Shown: piece after piece, positions 23,825 to 34,923 of the stretch
Position numbering within the stretch: position 1 is the stretch's first letter
Layout: every line of letters begins with the position of its first letter
Assembly: GCF_026013365.1 (NCBI RefSeq)
Contig: NZ_JAPDOE010000001.1
Span: forward strand, 1,488,001-1,552,000
Source of the DNA: Paenibacillus sp. LS1
Lineage (GTDB): Bacteria; Bacillota; Bacilli; Paenibacillales; Paenibacillaceae
DNA length: 64,000 nucleotides
Reading direction: 5' to 3'
Notes under the pieces: generated by a model
Seen by the model: the letters and a program-made list of their open reading frames with translations, nothing else
Told to the model about the DNA's origin: nothing
Databases searched by the model: none
Position numbers and translations under genes: made by a program

Positions 23825-26743
23825 TTACCTCTCCTCTCCCATTTTGACCGCCTGGTGAACCCTTAGCCTGCGAATCTGCCAGAGCAACATTGTTGCACCA
23901 ATAACCAGCATCACCACGGTGACCCCATACAATTGCAACATATCCTGCTGTTCAAAGACAATCCGGAACGGTGGTACCTGAGCAGATACATTATCCGTCG
24001 TTTGCAGGAATGGCAGGAATAATCGACTGGATACCTGACCTATTCCGATACCCAGGATGATCGACAGACCTGCCGTAAACACCTGTTCCAGCAGCAGCAT
24101 TCCGCTCAGTTGTGCTCGGGATAAACCCATGGCCCGCAATACACCAAACTGCACAACACGTCCGGACAGGTTGAAGAACCAGTACAGCACGTATCCGATC
24201 AACGAGATAATAACCGATACCAGGAAACCAAGACTCAGAATCCCGAATACGCCGCCCCGTGATGGATGTTTACCCTGAGATACCAATTCAGTCCGTACAT
24301 CACGTACGGATGATAACTCAATGCCTTCTGCTGCGAGTTTCCCCATTAATGGAGCCACTTTGGCATCCGGTTCCATTTTCAGCCAGACCTCATAAGGAAT
24401 CAGAGGCACCTGATCATAGATATAATCCAGATTGGCAACAAAGAATGGCATCTGATCCGGATACTGGGCAGGCCAGTAAGGAATGATCCCAAAGACCACG
24501 AATTCAATCGCCTGCCCCTGTACACCCATGGAGACAAGGTCTCCAGTTTTGAGCTTGAACTTGTCAGCAAATTTGGAAGAGATCAATACGGCCCCTTCAT
24601 ATTTACCAAGCAAGTCAAGGTATTTGTAGGGATGTGCCGGGAACAGATCGTTGCGGAACCAAGCCACTTGAGCAAAGTCCACATTATCAATCCCGACCAG
24701 CATTCCCTGTCCGCCCGATTTACCAGAGACGATAATATTGCCCTTGGTCTGCAGCACTCTTGCTGCATGTTCCACACCATCTAATCTGCGGAACACTTCG
24801 AAGGGAGGTTCCGAGTAGATGACTTTGGTTGGTTGCGAAGAACCTCCGCCTCCACCTCCACCTGGAGCACCTCCTCCGCCACTGCCTCCGCCAGAACCGC
24901 CTCCACCACCAGAACCTCCGCCTCCGCCTTGTTGACCTCCACCTGAACCACCATTCTGTCCAGAACCAGGCTTAATCTCAGGCGTTCCTTCCCATACGGT
25001 CTGCATGATCACATCTGAACCATAACGGTACAGCGTACGCTCAGTCGAGTTCAGATCGATTGTCCGAGCCGCTGCCGAGTTGTACACCCCAAGACCGAGT
25101 GTCAATACGAGCAGGATCATCAACGGATAATAAGAAGAAGACGAACGCGATAGCTGCGTTAATGTCAGATATAACGGGACCGGGAGAAACTTGCGACCGA
25201 TTAGCTGTATAAGCTTCAAGATCCACGGGAACAAGCGCAGGAAGAATAGTCCGAGCGCAAAGATCGCGAGTGCGGGTACAAAGAACAGAAACGGCTGTAC
25301 TTGCAGCTGATCAGTTGTCATCCCGGTCTGGAAAGTCAACATCTGACGTTCATAGAACAGATAGTATCCATATCCAGCCAGACCCAGCAATAGAACATCC
25401 AAGAACCAGCGCTGCCATACTGGAGCGCGGTCTGTACGTGCTTGCCGCCGCTTGGCTGATACAATCGTTGCCCGTGCATAGGTTATCGCCGGGATGAGTG
25501 ATGCGATAATTGCAACAAGGACCGCTGCCACTCCCAAGAAAATGGCCTCTTTCGATATGCCAATCGGAATGGACTTCCGATCTACGAATGACAGAAACCC
25601 ACTTGCTGAACCGATACTTTTAGCCATAAACCAACCGAGCACCGGCCCGATAATGAGCGCGATAGCGCCCAGGAATATGCCTTCAAGCAGGTAGAGAGAG
25701 AAAATCTGCCGGGCTGAAGCTCCACGGCTGCGCAATACCGCAATATCACTCTCTTGCTTCTGTAATGACTGTCTGGCGTTCATCGCAATAAAATAAAAGA
25801 CCATCGCAATCATCGGTGCTGCCAAGGTAAACAGCATGGTCTGCAATTGCAGACTCTGACTGCGGAACTGCTTGAGCAGATCACCGAAGGTGATGTCTAC
25901 TTTCGTATCTTTCAACCGCTGATACAGGTCGATATCCAGCCTTTCCAGCATGGAGGTCAGACCCGACAACTGGCTGGTTTGAATTTCTTTCAGATCAAAG
26001 GCATAATACCAACGTGAATTCTGAAGTGGAATACCTTTTTCCTTCAGTAATACATCATTAAAGACTGATTCATCCACATAAAGTCCATTCATCATGCCGT
26101 CAAATCCCTGCACCCAATAAGGGCTGTTCGGATCATCCGCCTTGAAGGAACCCGTAATCTTCACACGTAATGTGATATCAAGGCCGCTATACACCGGATA
26201 CTCCAGAATATCGCCGATATGCAGATCGTTACGGTACATGCCCTCTTCCAACATGACTGCCTCGATTGTGTCGTCCTTGACCTGGTTGCCAGGTTTCACC
26301 CCGGCAGAATAATTCACCTGTGCATCCAGTCCACTCATCGTACCCATACTCATACTGCGCACACGGCTGGCGTCCACTTTCGTTGGATCTTCGGGGCTCA
26401 CCTCTGTGCTGCGAATGGATCTGGAATTCACATACGTATGAAAAGGAAACCCGATATCGCGAGGAACATCCTCACGAATATAACGATCTACTTCGTCCAG
26501 ACCCCTTGTGTCTGTCTTCACACCACCAGGTGCCTGGTAACTCATCAGCAACGAACCCGCTGGCAATCCTTCACTGTTATCCTGTAGCGTCTGCGCGACG
26601 ACCCGTTTCAGCGCACCATCGGCATACATTGGAATACTGACGGTGAACGCAACCGCCACAATCAATCCGATCAATGTGCTGAAGGTCATCCAGCGCGTGT
26701 TCCACATTTTGCGGAACAGCAGCCGAAGCAATGGCAGCCCCAT
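23825..26743 (-). CDS. FtsX-like ABC permease with Gly-rich insert
   Basis: A 972-residue FtsX-family permease. The N-terminus has one membrane segment (about 17-38), followed by a long outer domain to about residue 300. Three helices follow (about 305-440), then a second cluster near 470-560. An outer domain includes a Gly/Ser-rich run at about residues 595-635 (bases 24838-24960), almost only Gly with a few Ser, Gln and Pro. A last FtsX unit with three helices ends the protein (about 835-960). It would serve MacAB-type export or a mechanotransmission role; in Firmicutes such proteins often act in antimicrobial peptide sensing and efflux. ATG at 26743 overlaps the adaptor stop by one base (TAATG). 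Confidence 0.9.
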   Translation of the reverse strand: MGLPLLRLLFRKMWNTRWMTFSTLIGLIVAVAFTVSIPMYADGALKRVVAQTLQDNSEGLPAGSLLMSYQAPGGVKTDTRGLDEVDRYIREDVPRDIGFPFHTYVNSRSIRSTEVSPEDPTKVDASRVRSMSMGTMSGLDAQVNYSAGVKPGNQVKDDTIEAVMLEEGMYRNDLHIGDILEYPVYSGLDITLRVKITGSFKADDPNSPYWVQGFDGMMNGLYVDESVFNDVLLKEKGIPLQNSRWYYAFDLKEIQTSQLSGLTSMLERLDIDLYQRLKDTKVDITFGDLLKQFRSQSLQLQTMLFTLAAPMIAMVFYFIAMNARQSLQKQESDIAVLRSRGASARQIFSLYLLEGIFLGAIALIIGPVLGWFMAKSIGSASGFLSFVDRKSIPIGISKEAIFLGVAAVLVAIIASLIPAITYARATIVSAKRRQARTDRAPVWQRWFLDVLLLGLAGYGYYLFYERQMLTFQTGMTTDQLQVQPFLFFVPALAIFALGLFFLRLFPWILKLIQLIGRKFLPVPLYLTLTQLSRSSSSYYPLMILLVLTLGLGVYNSAAARTIDLNSTERTLYRYGSDVIMQTVWEGTPEIKPGSGQNGGSGGGQQGGGGGSGGGGGSGGGSGGGGAPGGGGGGGSSQPTKVIYSEPPFEVFRRLDGVEHAARVLQTKGNIIVSGKSGGQGMLVGIDNVDFAQVAWFRNDLFPAHPYKYLDLLGKYEGAVLISSKFADKFKLKTGDLVSMGVQGQAIEFVVFGIIPYWPAQYPDQMPFFVANLDYIYDQVPLIPYEVWLKMEPDAKVAPLMGKLAAEGIELSSVRDVRTELVSQGKHPSRGGVFGILSLGFLVSVIISLIGYVLYWFFNLSGRVVQFGVLRAMGLSRAQLSGMLLLEQVFTAGLSIILGIGIGQVSSRLFLPFLQTTDNVSAQVPPFRIVFEQQDMLQLYGVTVVMLVIGATMLLWQIRRLRVHQAVKMGEER

Positions 26744-27852
26744 TAGCGTCCCACTACTTTCTGGCCTACGGTCAGACCTTTCAGAATCTCAACGTCTGTC
26801 GACGTCTGCTGACCAACTTCAACGTCCACTTCACGCTTGCTGCCATCACTCTCCACCACTTGCACGTACGTTCTTGAACCAATGGAGCGTAAAGCGGATA
26901 CAGGAATCACAATCGCGTTCTCCGTACGCTGCGTTACGATGGAGACCGATAGAGGTGTGCCACGTTCCACGCCTTTCGGCATTTTTTCAAGGGTAACAAT
27001 TACATATTGATCCAGTGATTCTTTGACCGGAGGTGTTGCTCCTTCTCCCGATCCTCCACCACTGCCACTTCCCGATGCTTCAGCGATAGGCATGACTTTA
27101 ATTTTACCAGCGACTTTACCCGCCCCATTAATGTCTACTTCTGCCTTCATACCCGCTGAAAACTTCTCCAGATCTTCCTTCGCAAAAGTGGCTGCCACAA
27201 CCAGATTCGATGTATCTGCAATCGTAGCAATCGGATCATACGCTTTCACCGCTGCACCCTTCTCTACCTGCACAGCAATAACGGTACCCCCAAATGGAGC
27301 AGTCAGTGTGGCTTTGCCCAGTTGTTCCTCCAGATCAGCGAGTTCCTGGCGTAATTCTTCAAAAGCAATCGTTGCTTCTTCGAACTCCACCGGGTCCATC
27401 TCATCCTTCTTGCGGAGTGTTTCCTTCATTTGAACTTCGGACTTGCGAATAGCAAGTTTCTTGCCACGGATCTCCTTCTCTACACTCTCCACATCAAGCA
27501 CGGCGAGAAGTTGACCTTTTTTCACTTTATCCCCCGGTTTAACATTCAACTCTTTGACATGCATGCCATCGAGCGTGAAGTACACCTTCTCTTCTCGCTG
27601 ACTCATCATCTTGCCGCTGCCACTTACTTTTTTCTCCAACGTCTCTGTCCGGACTTCATATTCCGGTTTCTTGGAGATCGTTGGCGGCGTAATTGGTGGC
27701 AGCACTTCTTCCTCTGTTTCTGACGGCAGCAATGAGCAGCCGGACATCGTTGCAACCATTATCGCACCAAGTACAATAAGTGCTGCGCGTTTCCCCCTCT
27801 TCGGAGCGGCCCCTTTACTTGATAAATCTGCCGTCCGCCATTTCATAAACAT
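26743..27852 (-). CDS. HlyD/MacA-like adaptor lipoprotein
   Basis: A 369-residue membrane-fusion-type protein. A hydrophobic N-terminus with a lipobox (VATMSGC, Cys about residue 40) is followed by an acidic linker. The core then has the lipoyl-like KVYFTLDGMHVKELNVKPGD, a helical hairpin (about 130-180: SEVQMKETLRKKDEMD, EEATIAFEELRQELADL) and the returning lipoyl strand LTAPFGGTVIAVQVEKGAAV. A Gly/Ser-rich insert lies near 265-280. It pairs with the FtsX permease. The ATG at 27852 has GGAGG nine bases upstream, inside the end of the first ATPase gene, so translation is coupled. Confidence 0.88.
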   Translation of the reverse strand: MFMKWRTADLSSKGAAPKRGKRAALIVLGAIMVATMSGCSLLPSETEEEVLPPITPPTISKKPEYEVRTETLEKKVSGSGKMMSQREEKVYFTLDGMHVKELNVKPGDKVKKGQLLAVLDVESVEKEIRGKKLAIRKSEVQMKETLRKKDEMDPVEFEEATIAFEELRQELADLEEQLGKATLTAPFGGTVIAVQVEKGAAVKAYDPIATIADTSNLVVAATFAKEDLEKFSAGMKAEVDINGAGKVAGKIKVMPIAEASGSGSGGGSGEGATPPVKESLDQYVIVTLEKMPKGVERGTPLSVSIVTQRTENAIVIPVSALRSIGSRTYVQVVESDGSKREVDVEVGQQTSTDVEILKGLTVGQKVVGR

Positions 27853-28756
27853 GGTCCGCAACCTCCAAAATTGTAGGATCGTGTGTAGTCATACATATCG
27901 TTACTTGTTCTACTTCAATAATATTGCGGAATACGGCCATCACCTGCGCACCCATTTTGGAATCCAGTTCCGCCGTAGGTTCATCCGCAAGCAACAATCG
28001 AGGTCTATGGGCAATCGCCTTGGCTATAGCCACACGCTGCTGCTCTCCCCCGGACATCTCGAATGGACGGTGCTTCACCCGTTTGGATAGTCCAACCAGA
28101 TCCAGACAATGGCCAACCCTGTCCTTCCACTCTGCTCGCGGTACATCCGCCATGCGCAGCGACAGCTCTACATTTTCCCAAGCAGATAATAAGGGCATGA
28201 GTGCATACGCCTGAAAAATAAAACCGATCTCCTTGCGCCGCAAAGCGGTCCGTCGCCGATCTCCCCAATCCTGAAGAGGCTGGCCGGAGAATAGTATATC
28301 TCCGCTAGAAGGCTGATCCAGTCCACCGAGCATATTCAGTAGCGTTGTTTTGCCTGAGCCTGATCGCCCCTTCAGCATGACCAGTTGTTGCGGATTCACT
28401 TCCATATCAATGCCTTTGAGCACATGGATGATGCGACTGCCTGTCTGGAAACTGCGATGTACGTTACGCACCTCCAGTACAGGTCCATCATATGGAGGCA
28501 GCATATCCTTCTTCGGTTTGATCTTCTTCTGGGGTTCATCAACGGTAGTGACAGCAGCCGCTGCCACTTCATCCGAAGCGATATCACTTTCAGGTGAAAG
28601 AGGTTCACTCGTCGGGGGAACGTTCTCATTGTTGTATGTATTTTCTCCCGGTTCCGTCGATGCGTCCAGCGGTGTTTCCTCCTGTTGATGTTCATCGCCT
28701 GACTGGCTCTTGGCAGGTCTTTTTCTGAGAAATAAATTCTTCATGCCAGCAATCAC
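27815..28756 (-). CDS. MacB-type ABC ATPase with long acidic N-terminal extension
   Basis: About 313 residues. The first ~95 are unusual: polar and acidic with many Glu, Ser, Pro and Thr, without a known fold. Then follows a canonical exporter ATPase: Walker A GRSGSGKTTLL, FIFQAYALMPLLSA, signature MSGGEQQRVAIAKA, Walker B LLLADEPTAELD, TTHDPTI. It heads the five-gene operon. The start is taken as the GTG at 28756, because AAGGA is five bases upstream; an ATG at 28762 lies directly on the ribosome site. Two ATPases for one permease suggests that they form a heterodimer. Confidence 0.88.
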   Translation of the reverse strand: MIAGMKNLFLRKRPAKSQSGDEHQQEETPLDASTEPGENTYNNENVPPTSEPLSPESDIASDEVAAAAVTTVDEPQKKIKPKKDMLPPYDGPVLEVRNVHRSFQTGSRIIHVLKGIDMEVNPQQLVMLKGRSGSGKTTLLNMLGGLDQPSSGDILFSGQPLQDWGDRRRTALRRKEIGFIFQAYALMPLLSAWENVELSLRMADVPRAEWKDRVGHCLDLVGLSKRVKHRPFEMSGGEQQRVAIAKAIAHRPRLLLADEPTAELDSKMGAQVMAVFRNIIEVEQVTICMTTHDPTILEVADHVYEMADGRFIK

Positions 28757-28912
28757 GCTCATCCTTTCTTGAAATCCCGTTCATTTCTTCAAAAAACCTA
28801 AAATTAGAAATCTGTTCCATCCTACACTGAATTATAAACGACCGATCACAACTAAAAGTTACAAGCTTTTTACAACGGCAGAGTGAAAAAGTTAATATTT
28901 TGATGAACAAAC

Positions 28913-28940
28913 GAAAAAAGCACCCCAAAGTGCGGGATGC
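28913..28940 (-). terminator. Terminator of the pyrimidine operon
   Basis: GCATCCC pairs with GGGGTGC (one wobble), then TTTTTTC on the minus strand, 95 bases after the pyrE stop. Confidence 0.8.
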
Positions 28941-29034
28941 CTCTTGTATATTCGATGGTTTTGCCGCTATGACGGCAATCATTACAATTTTGATACCGTT
29001 CATTCCTGAACATTTTTTCGGGGTATCAATGATA

Positions 29035-29676
29035 TTATTTACCAAATGAAGAAGGATCTTCACGCCAAGATTTAAGCAATTCAAAATCACTCTCCTGAAT
29101 CGTTCCCTGAGCCAAAGCCACATCCATCAGAGCCGTGTAATTAGACAGCGTCTGAAGTGGAATTCCTGCGTCTTCGAATGCTTTAACGCCTTTATCCAGC
29201 TGGTAGCTGAAGATCGCAAGCACGGCGAGAGGTGTTGCACCTGCTACGCGTACGGCTTCGGCTGCTTTGATTGAGCTTCCACCTGTAGAGATCAGATCTT
29301 CGATGACAACCACTTTCTGTCCCTCAGTAATCAGACCTTCGATCAGGTTCTCCTTGCCATGTCCTTTCGCTTTATCGCGAATGTAAGCCATCGGCAGATT
29401 CAGCTTCTGAGCCACCCAAGCGGCATGCGGGATACCTGCGGTTGCCGTACCTGCGATGACTTCTGCATCTGGATACTGGTTACGAATAATCGTAGCAAAA
29501 GCTTCAGCGATATCGTTGCGAATCTCGGGATAGGACATCGTTAAGCGGTTATCGCAGTATATTGGTGATTTGATGCCGGATGTCCATGTAAATGGCTGTT
29601 GCGGACGCAACGCCACGGCTTTAATTTTCAACAGTTGGGAAGCAATATGATTTGGAATCTCATTCAGTTCGATCAT
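29035..29676 (-). CDS. pyrE: Orotate phosphoribosyltransferase
   Basis: A 213-residue enzyme that joins orotate to PRPP to give orotidine 5'-monophosphate. The PRPP-binding loop [14 protein letters not shown] spans about residues 115-130; the N-terminal [16 protein letters not shown] and [11 protein letters not shown] match the Firmicute family. The start overlaps the stop of pyrF by four bases (ATGA), which indicates translational coupling. It is the last gene of the pyr operon and ends before the terminator at 28913-28940. Confidence 0.97.
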   Translation of the reverse strand: MIELNEIPNHIASQLLKIKAVALRPQQPFTWTSGIKSPIYCDNRLTMSYPEIRNDIAEAFATIIRNQYPDAEVIAGTATAGIPHAAWVAQKLNLPMAYIRDKAKGHGKENLIEGLITEGQKVVVIEDLISTGGSSIKAAEAVRVAGATPLAVLAIFSYQLDKGVKAFEDAGIPLQTLSNYTALMDVALAQGTIQESDFELLKSWREDPSSFGK

Positions 29677-30413
29677 GCGTTTAACATCTCCTTCAAAATG
29701 GTTTCTGCCGCTTCTCGCGGATTGGGAGCGCCTGTAATCGGTCTACCTACAACAATGTAATGACTACCTCTCGCGATGGCTTCACCTGGCGTCAAGACGC
29801 GCGTCTGATCTCCCAGACCGCTACCCGCTGGACGAATTCCCGGTGTAACGGTGTGAAAAGCACTGCCGCACGCTGCCCGAATTGCGGGCACTTCCAGCGG
29901 GGAAGCAACAACCCCATCCAGTCCGGCCTCTTGGGCCAGTCCAGCATAACGAACCACAGCAGCTTCCACACTTCCCGGAATGCCAATCTCGGTATTCATC
30001 GTCTCCAGGCTTGTACTGGTCAATTGGGTCACTGCAATGATCTCAGGCTTGCTTAAGGAAGGATCAGTAGCGATTGCTGCCTCAGCGCCTTCACGTGCAG
30101 CACGCATCATGATGGTTCCACCCGCTGCGTGCACATTGAACATGTCTACACCCAGACGTGTGATACTCTCAGCGCCGCCACGAACGGTGTTGGGAATGTC
30201 ATGCATTTTCACATCCAGAAAAACGGAGTAGCCTTTGGATTTCAGCTCCCGAATAAAGTCCGGTCCTGCTGCGTAGAACAGCTGCATGCCCACCTTCAGA
30301 TAACAGGGAATGCCTTCAAGAGCTTGTACCAATGCTTTCGCTTCTTCCGCTCCAGGGTAATCCAGTGCCACCATCAGACGGCCAGCCATTTCATTGAAAT
30401 TCGTGTCATTCAT
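29673..30413 (-). CDS. pyrF: Orotidine 5'-phosphate decarboxylase
   Basis: A 246-residue enzyme that decarboxylates OMP to UMP, the last step of the pathway. MVALDYPG at the N-terminus, [16 protein letters not shown] (catalytic Asp-Lys-x-Asp-like array), [11 protein letters not shown] and [14 protein letters not shown] are present. The start at 30413 has GGAGGGGAG eight bases upstream; a longer reading from 30440 is disfavoured. It follows carB after a 103-base gap with a stem-loop (30464-30502) and overlaps pyrE. Confidence 0.96.
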   Translation of the reverse strand: MNDTNFNEMAGRLMVALDYPGAEEAKALVQALEGIPCYLKVGMQLFYAAGPDFIRELKSKGYSVFLDVKMHDIPNTVRGGAESITRLGVDMFNVHAAGGTIMMRAAREGAEAAIATDPSLSKPEIIAVTQLTSTSLETMNTEIGIPGSVEAAVVRYAGLAQEAGLDGVVASPLEVPAIRAACGSAFHTVTPGIRPAGSGLGDQTRVLTPGEAIARGSHYIVVGRPITGAPNPREAAETILKEMLNA

Positions 30414-30463
30414 TACCAGCGCTCCCCTCCACTTACTCATTTTTTCCGTTTTTGCCCGATATA

Positions 30464-30502
30464 AAGGACATCCCGCCAGCCCGCAGGCTGACTGATGTCC
30501 TT
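30464..30502 (-). other. Stem-loop between carB and pyrF
   Basis: AAGGACATC pairs with GATGTCCTT and CAGCC with GGCTG. On the minus strand it is followed by TATATCGGG, a poor T-run. It may reduce read-through or protect the 3' end of the carB message; it does not look like a full terminator. Confidence 0.55.
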
Positions 30503-30516
30503 CATCAGAGAGTTAT

Positions 30517-33500
30517 TTATTTTACAAAGACAGGCATTGCTTCCGAAGAGAAGTTGATCGTTTGCAGCATGATCAGCAGCGCACGAATCGTATCCAATGA
30601 AGTCATACATACAATGCCGTTCTCTACCGCTTCACGACGAATTCGGAATCCATCACGTTGCGGTGTTTTGCCTTTGGTGAGTGTGTTGAAGACAAAGTTC
30701 GCTTCGCCGCTGCGAATCATATCGAGAATGTTCGGCGAACCTTCACTTAATTTGTTCACAGTCGTTACCGGAATGTTTGCCGCTTCAAGCGCAGCTGCTG
30801 TTCCGCCGGTAGCCATGATTTTGTAACCCAGTCTGTAGAAACCTTCGAGCAAAGGAACTGCTTCGTCTTTGTCTTTGTCTGCTACAGTTACTACGATCGC
30901 TCCGGTTGCCGGAATTTTCATTCCTGCGCCGATGAGACCTTTGAACAACGCTTTAGCGTAATTCGGGTCACGACCCATAACCTCACCTGTGGACTTCATC
31001 TCAGGTCCGAGGGTTGGTTCTACACGACGCAGCTTCGCAAAGGAGAAGACCGGAACTTTAACAGATACATGATCCGATTCAGGCCACAGTCCATCGACAT
31101 AACCAAGATCTTTCAGTTTCACACCCAGAATGGCTTGTGTTGCCAAGTTCGCCATCGGAATATTGGTTACTTTGCTCAAGAATGGCACGGTACGGGATGA
31201 ACGCGGGTTCACCTCGATGATGTACACTTGACCATCATGGATAACAAACTGGATGTTGACCAAACCTACCGTTTTCAGTTCTTTCGCAATTTTGATTGTA
31301 ATCTCTACAATTTTCTCTTTCAAGTCCTGGGACAGGTGTTGAGGAGGATATACCGCGATGGAGTCACCAGAGTGAACCCCTGCACGCTCGATATGTTCCA
31401 TGATTCCCGGAATCAATACCGTTTCACCATCACAGATGGCGTCAACCTCAACTTCTTTACCCATCATGTAACGGTCGATCAAGACCGGATGCTCCGGATT
31501 GATTTTAACCGCCTGTTCCATGTATGTCAGCAATTCTGCATCAGAGTATACAATCTCCATCGCACGACCGCCGAGTACATAGGAAGGACGCACCAGTACC
31601 GGGTAGCCCAGACTTTGAGCTGTTTCTACCGCATCATCAACGGAAATGACCGTTTTACCTTTCGGCTGTGCAATCTCCAGACGGGAGAGTAGACGTTCGA
31701 ACTTCTTGCGGTCCTCCGCCTCATCGATGCTTTCCAGATCCGTTCCGAGAATGGTTACACCTGCATTACGCAGTGGTGCTGCCAGGTTGATAGCCGTTTG
31801 ACCACCGAACTGTACGATAACCCCTACTGGTTTCTCCTGTTCAATCACGTTCATGACATCTTCGAAGAAGAGCGGTTCAAAGTACAGGCGATCTGATGTA
31901 TTAAAGTCCGTAGACACCGTCTCCGGGTTATTATTGATAATGACTGCTTCATATCCTGCTTTTTGCAATGCCCATACTGCGTGTACAGTTGAGTAGTCGA
32001 ACTCGATCCCTTGACCGATCCGGATTGGTCCTGAACCCAGTACCACAACTTTTTTCTTGTCTGAAGGGATTACTTCATTTTCTGTCTCGTAAGTTGAGTA
32101 GTAATATGGCGTTGTTGCTTCGAACTCAGCCGCACATGTATCTACCATTTTGTACACTGGGCGCAGGTTCTCTGCTTCCCGACGAGTTCTAACTTCCGCT
32201 TCAGTTGTTAATGTGCCTCCAGGTTGACCTTGCGCACGCAGTTCAGCAATGGCACGGTCTGTAAATCCAAGGCGTTTCGCTTGATACAGAATGTCGGAAG
32301 ACAATTCGGATTCTTCGCGAATGCGATCTTCGAATGCGATCAGACCTTCGATTTTGTCCAGGAACCACCAGTCGATCTTGGTCAGGTCCTGTAGCTGTTG
32401 CAACGTATAACCTCTGCGGAATGCTTCGGCAATCAGGAAGATACGCTCATCATCCGCTTTGATCAGACGTTCATTCAAAGTAGCTTCATCCAGCGTTTCT
32501 GCATCCTTCAGGTAAAGGCGGTGTACGCCAATTTCCAGGGAACGTACTGCTTTATGAATCGACTCTTCGAATGTCCGGCCAATCGCCATCACTTCGCCTG
32601 TTGCTTTCATCTGAGTTCCCAGTTTACGGTTCGCCGAGATGAACTTGTCGAACGGCCAGCGAGGAATTTTGCTCACGATGTAATCCAGTGTAGGCTCAAA
32701 GCAAGCATACGTTTGGCCTGTTACCGGGTTCACGATTTCATCCAACGTGTAACCCATGGCAATTTTGGCAGCCATTTTCGCAATCGGATAACCCGTTGCT
32801 TTAGAAGCCAGAGCCGAAGAACGGCTTACCCGTGGATTTACTTCGATAACATAGTATTGGAAGCTGTGTGGGTCCAGTGCAAACTGTACGTTACATCCAC
32901 CCTCGATGTTCAGGGCACGGATGATTTTCAAGGAAGCTGAACGCAGCATTTGATATTCACGGTCCGACAGTGTTTGACTTGGTGCTACGACGATACTGTC
33001 GCCTGTATGAACACCTACCGGGTCAAAGTTTTCCATGTTGCAGACAACGATACAGTTATCATTTTTGTCTCGCATAACCTCATACTCGACTTCTTTCATA
33101 CCTGCAATGCTCTTCTCGACCAGACATTGCCCAATCGGGCTGTAACGAATTCCCGCTGCCACCGTCTCGCGCAGCTCTTCTTCGTTCGCACAGATTCCGC
33201 CGCCTGTTCCGCCCAGTGTATAGGCTGGACGCACGATGATTGGATAACCAATCTCATTTGCAAATTCAAGTGATTCTTCAAGTGTCGTTACGATGACACT
33301 CTCTGGTACAGGTTGTTCCAATTCACGCATGAGGTCACGGAACAGATCGCGATCTTCAGCTTTCTCTATGGATGTCAGTTGCGTTCCGAGCAATTTCACA
33401 TTTTCACGTTCCAGCACGCCTGCACGAGCCAGTTCTACCGCCATGTTCAGACCTGTTTGACCACCCAGTGTTGGCAACAAGCCATCTGGACGCTCTTGAC

Positions 33501-33735
33501 GAATGATTTGCGTTACAAAATCCAGGGTGATTGGCTCGATGTATACTTTGTCAGCCATATTCGTATCCGTCATGATTGTCGCCGGGTTGCTGTTAATGAG
33601 TACAACTTCCACGCCTTCTTCTTTCAGTGCCTGGCAAGCTTGAGTACCGGCATAGTCGAACTCGGCCGCTTGACCGATGACGATTGGACCGGAACCAATC
33701 ACCAGGATTTTTTTGAGATCTTTGTTAATCGGCAT
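30517..33735 (-). CDS. carB: Carbamoyl-phosphate synthase, large subunit
   Basis: A 1072-residue enzyme of two homologous ATP-grasp halves: the first from [20 protein letters not shown], the second from [20 protein letters not shown] (about residue 555). Each half carries ATP-grasp loops ([23 protein letters not shown]). The C-terminal ~130 residues form the allosteric MGS-like domain ([17 protein letters not shown]). With CarA it makes carbamoyl phosphate from glutamine, bicarbonate and two ATP. Length is typical. It starts one base after the carA stop, with AAAGGAGC upstream. In B. subtilis this gene is pyrAB. Confidence 0.98.
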   Translation of the reverse strand: MPINKDLKKILVIGSGPIVIGQAAEFDYAGTQACQALKEEGVEVVLINSNPATIMTDTNMADKVYIEPITLDFVTQIIRQERPDGLLPTLGGQTGLNMAVELARAGVLERENVKLLGTQLTSIEKAEDRDLFRDLMRELEQPVPESVIVTTLEESLEFANEIGYPIIVRPAYTLGGTGGGICANEEELRETVAAGIRYSPIGQCLVEKSIAGMKEVEYEVMRDKNDNCIVVCNMENFDPVGVHTGDSIVVAPSQTLSDREYQMLRSASLKIIRALNIEGGCNVQFALDPHSFQYYVIEVNPRVSRSSALASKATGYPIAKMAAKIAMGYTLDEIVNPVTGQTYACFEPTLDYIVSKIPRWPFDKFISANRKLGTQMKATGEVMAIGRTFEESIHKAVRSLEIGVHRLYLKDAETLDEATLNERLIKADDERIFLIAEAFRRGYTLQQLQDLTKIDWWFLDKIEGLIAFEDRIREESELSSDILYQAKRLGFTDRAIAELRAQGQPGGTLTTEAEVRTRREAENLRPVYKMVDTCAAEFEATTPYYYSTYETENEVIPSDKKKVVVLGSGPIRIGQGIEFDYSTVHAVWALQKAGYEAVIINNNPETVSTDFNTSDRLYFEPLFFEDVMNVIEQEKPVGVIVQFGGQTAINLAAPLRNAGVTILGTDLESIDEAEDRKKFERLLSRLEIAQPKGKTVISVDDAVETAQSLGYPVLVRPSYVLGGRAMEIVYSDAELLTYMEQAVKINPEHPVLIDRYMMGKEVEVDAICDGETVLIPGIMEHIERAGVHSGDSIAVYPPQHLSQDLKEKIVEITIKIAKELKTVGLVNIQFVIHDGQVYIIEVNPRSSRTVPFLSKVTNIPMANLATQAILGVKLKDLGYVDGLWPESDHVSVKVPVFSFAKLRRVEPTLGPEMKSTGEVMGRDPNYAKALFKGLIGAGMKIPATGAIVVTVADKDKDEAVPLLEGFYRLGYKIMATGGTAAALEAANIPVTTVNKLSEGSPNILDMIRSGEANFVFNTLTKGKTPQRDGFRIRREAVENGIVCMTSLDTIRALLIMLQTINFSSEAMPVFVK

Positions 33736-33736
33736 G

Positions 33737-34879
33737 TTATTGTGCTCCTTTCACTGCGGCTGCCAGTACGGCTTGACGCGGCTTTTGCGGGTTAGTGATT
33801 TTGTGCTCACGAATCATCTCGATGAAGCGGTCGAACAGATAGCTGTTGTCGTACGGACCCGGGGCTGCTTCAGGGTGATATTGAACCGAGAATGCCGGGA
33901 ATGATTTATGTTTCAGACCTTCAATGGTCTTATCGTTATTGTTGATATGTGTAACTTCCAGGTCTGTACTCTTCACAGACTCTTCGTTTACGGTAAATCC
34001 ATGGTTCTGGGATGTGATGAAGCAACGTCCGCTCTCCAGTTCTTTTACCGGGTGGTTTCCTCCGCGATGTCCAAACTTGAGTTTTTCGGTGTCTGCTCCC
34101 GCTGCAAGTGCGAACAACTGGTGACCCAGGCAGATACCGAAGATTGGGTATTCGCCAAGCAATTCACTGATCATGTTAACTGCGTGAGGTACGTCTTTCG
34201 GGTCCCCAGGGCCGTTGGACAGTTGAATGCCGTCCGGGTTCAGGCGACGAATCTCGTCTGCTGTTACATCGTGTGGAACAACGACAACGTCACAGTTACG
34301 TTTGCTGAGTTCGCGCAAGATTCCTGTTTTCGCACCGTAATCCACGAGTACAATACGTTCAGCCGTTCCCGGGCTGTTGTAGACATGCTCCGTAGAAGTC
34401 ATAGGCACCTGGTTGCGCAGCTCGGCGATGGTCGTGTCTCCCATCATCTCCAGCAGTTCTTCCACAGGCTTCGATCCTGTTGTGAGAATTCCCTTCATTG
34501 TGCCGTGGTGACGAATCCGGCGAGTCAACATGCGTGTATCAATTTCGCTAATTCCTACGATACCGTATTCCTTGAGCAGATTGTCTACGCTGTATTCCGC
34601 ACGCCAGTTGCTTGGCGTTGGCTCATGACGACGCACGACGAAACCGTGTACGTATGGACGAATCGACTCAAAGTCATCACGCGTAATGCCGTAGTTTCCG
34701 ATCAGCGGATACGTCATGGTTACGATTTGACCGCAATAGGAAGGATCCGAAAGCACCTCTTGATAGCCTGTAATTCCCGTATTAAAAACGACCTCACCTG
34801 TCGTTTCACCTTCAGCACCGAATGCTTTCCCGGTGAACAGTGTGCCGTCTTCCAACAATAATCTTGCCTGTGCCTGCAT
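33737..34879 (-). CDS. carA: Carbamoyl-phosphate synthase, small (glutaminase) subunit
   Basis: A 380-residue subunit. The N-terminal domain starts [22 protein letters not shown]; the C-terminal class I glutaminase has the nucleophile motif [15 protein letters not shown] (Cys in GICLG), the His in [12 protein letters not shown] and the acid two residues on. It releases ammonia from glutamine for CarB. GAGGAG is nine bases before the ATG. A 423-base gap to pyrC upstream holds a MITE-like repeat, an interruption of an otherwise tight operon. Confidence 0.98.
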   Translation of the reverse strand: MQAQARLLLEDGTLFTGKAFGAEGETTGEVVFNTGITGYQEVLSDPSYCGQIVTMTYPLIGNYGITRDDFESIRPYVHGFVVRRHEPTPSNWRAEYSVDNLLKEYGIVGISEIDTRMLTRRIRHHGTMKGILTTGSKPVEELLEMMGDTTIAELRNQVPMTSTEHVYNSPGTAERIVLVDYGAKTGILRELSKRNCDVVVVPHDVTADEIRRLNPDGIQLSNGPGDPKDVPHAVNMISELLGEYPIFGICLGHQLFALAAGADTEKLKFGHRGGNHPVKELESGRCFITSQNHGFTVNEESVKSTDLEVTHINNNDKTIEGLKHKSFPAFSVQYHPEAAPGPYDNSYLFDRFIEMIREHKITNPQKPRQAVLAAAVKGAQ

Positions 34880-34923
34880 CCCATTTCACTCCTCTGTGTT
34901 TATCAACGATGAATGCATTTGGG

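Noticed and set aside
24838..24960. Reading the Gly-codon run as a collagen-like (GXY) domain
   Set aside because: The pattern is mostly Gly with few Ser, Gln and Pro and lacks the regular three-residue period.
33908..34861. 317-codon plus-strand frame inside carA
   Set aside because: Antisense shadow of the conserved carA; no ribosome site and no domain.
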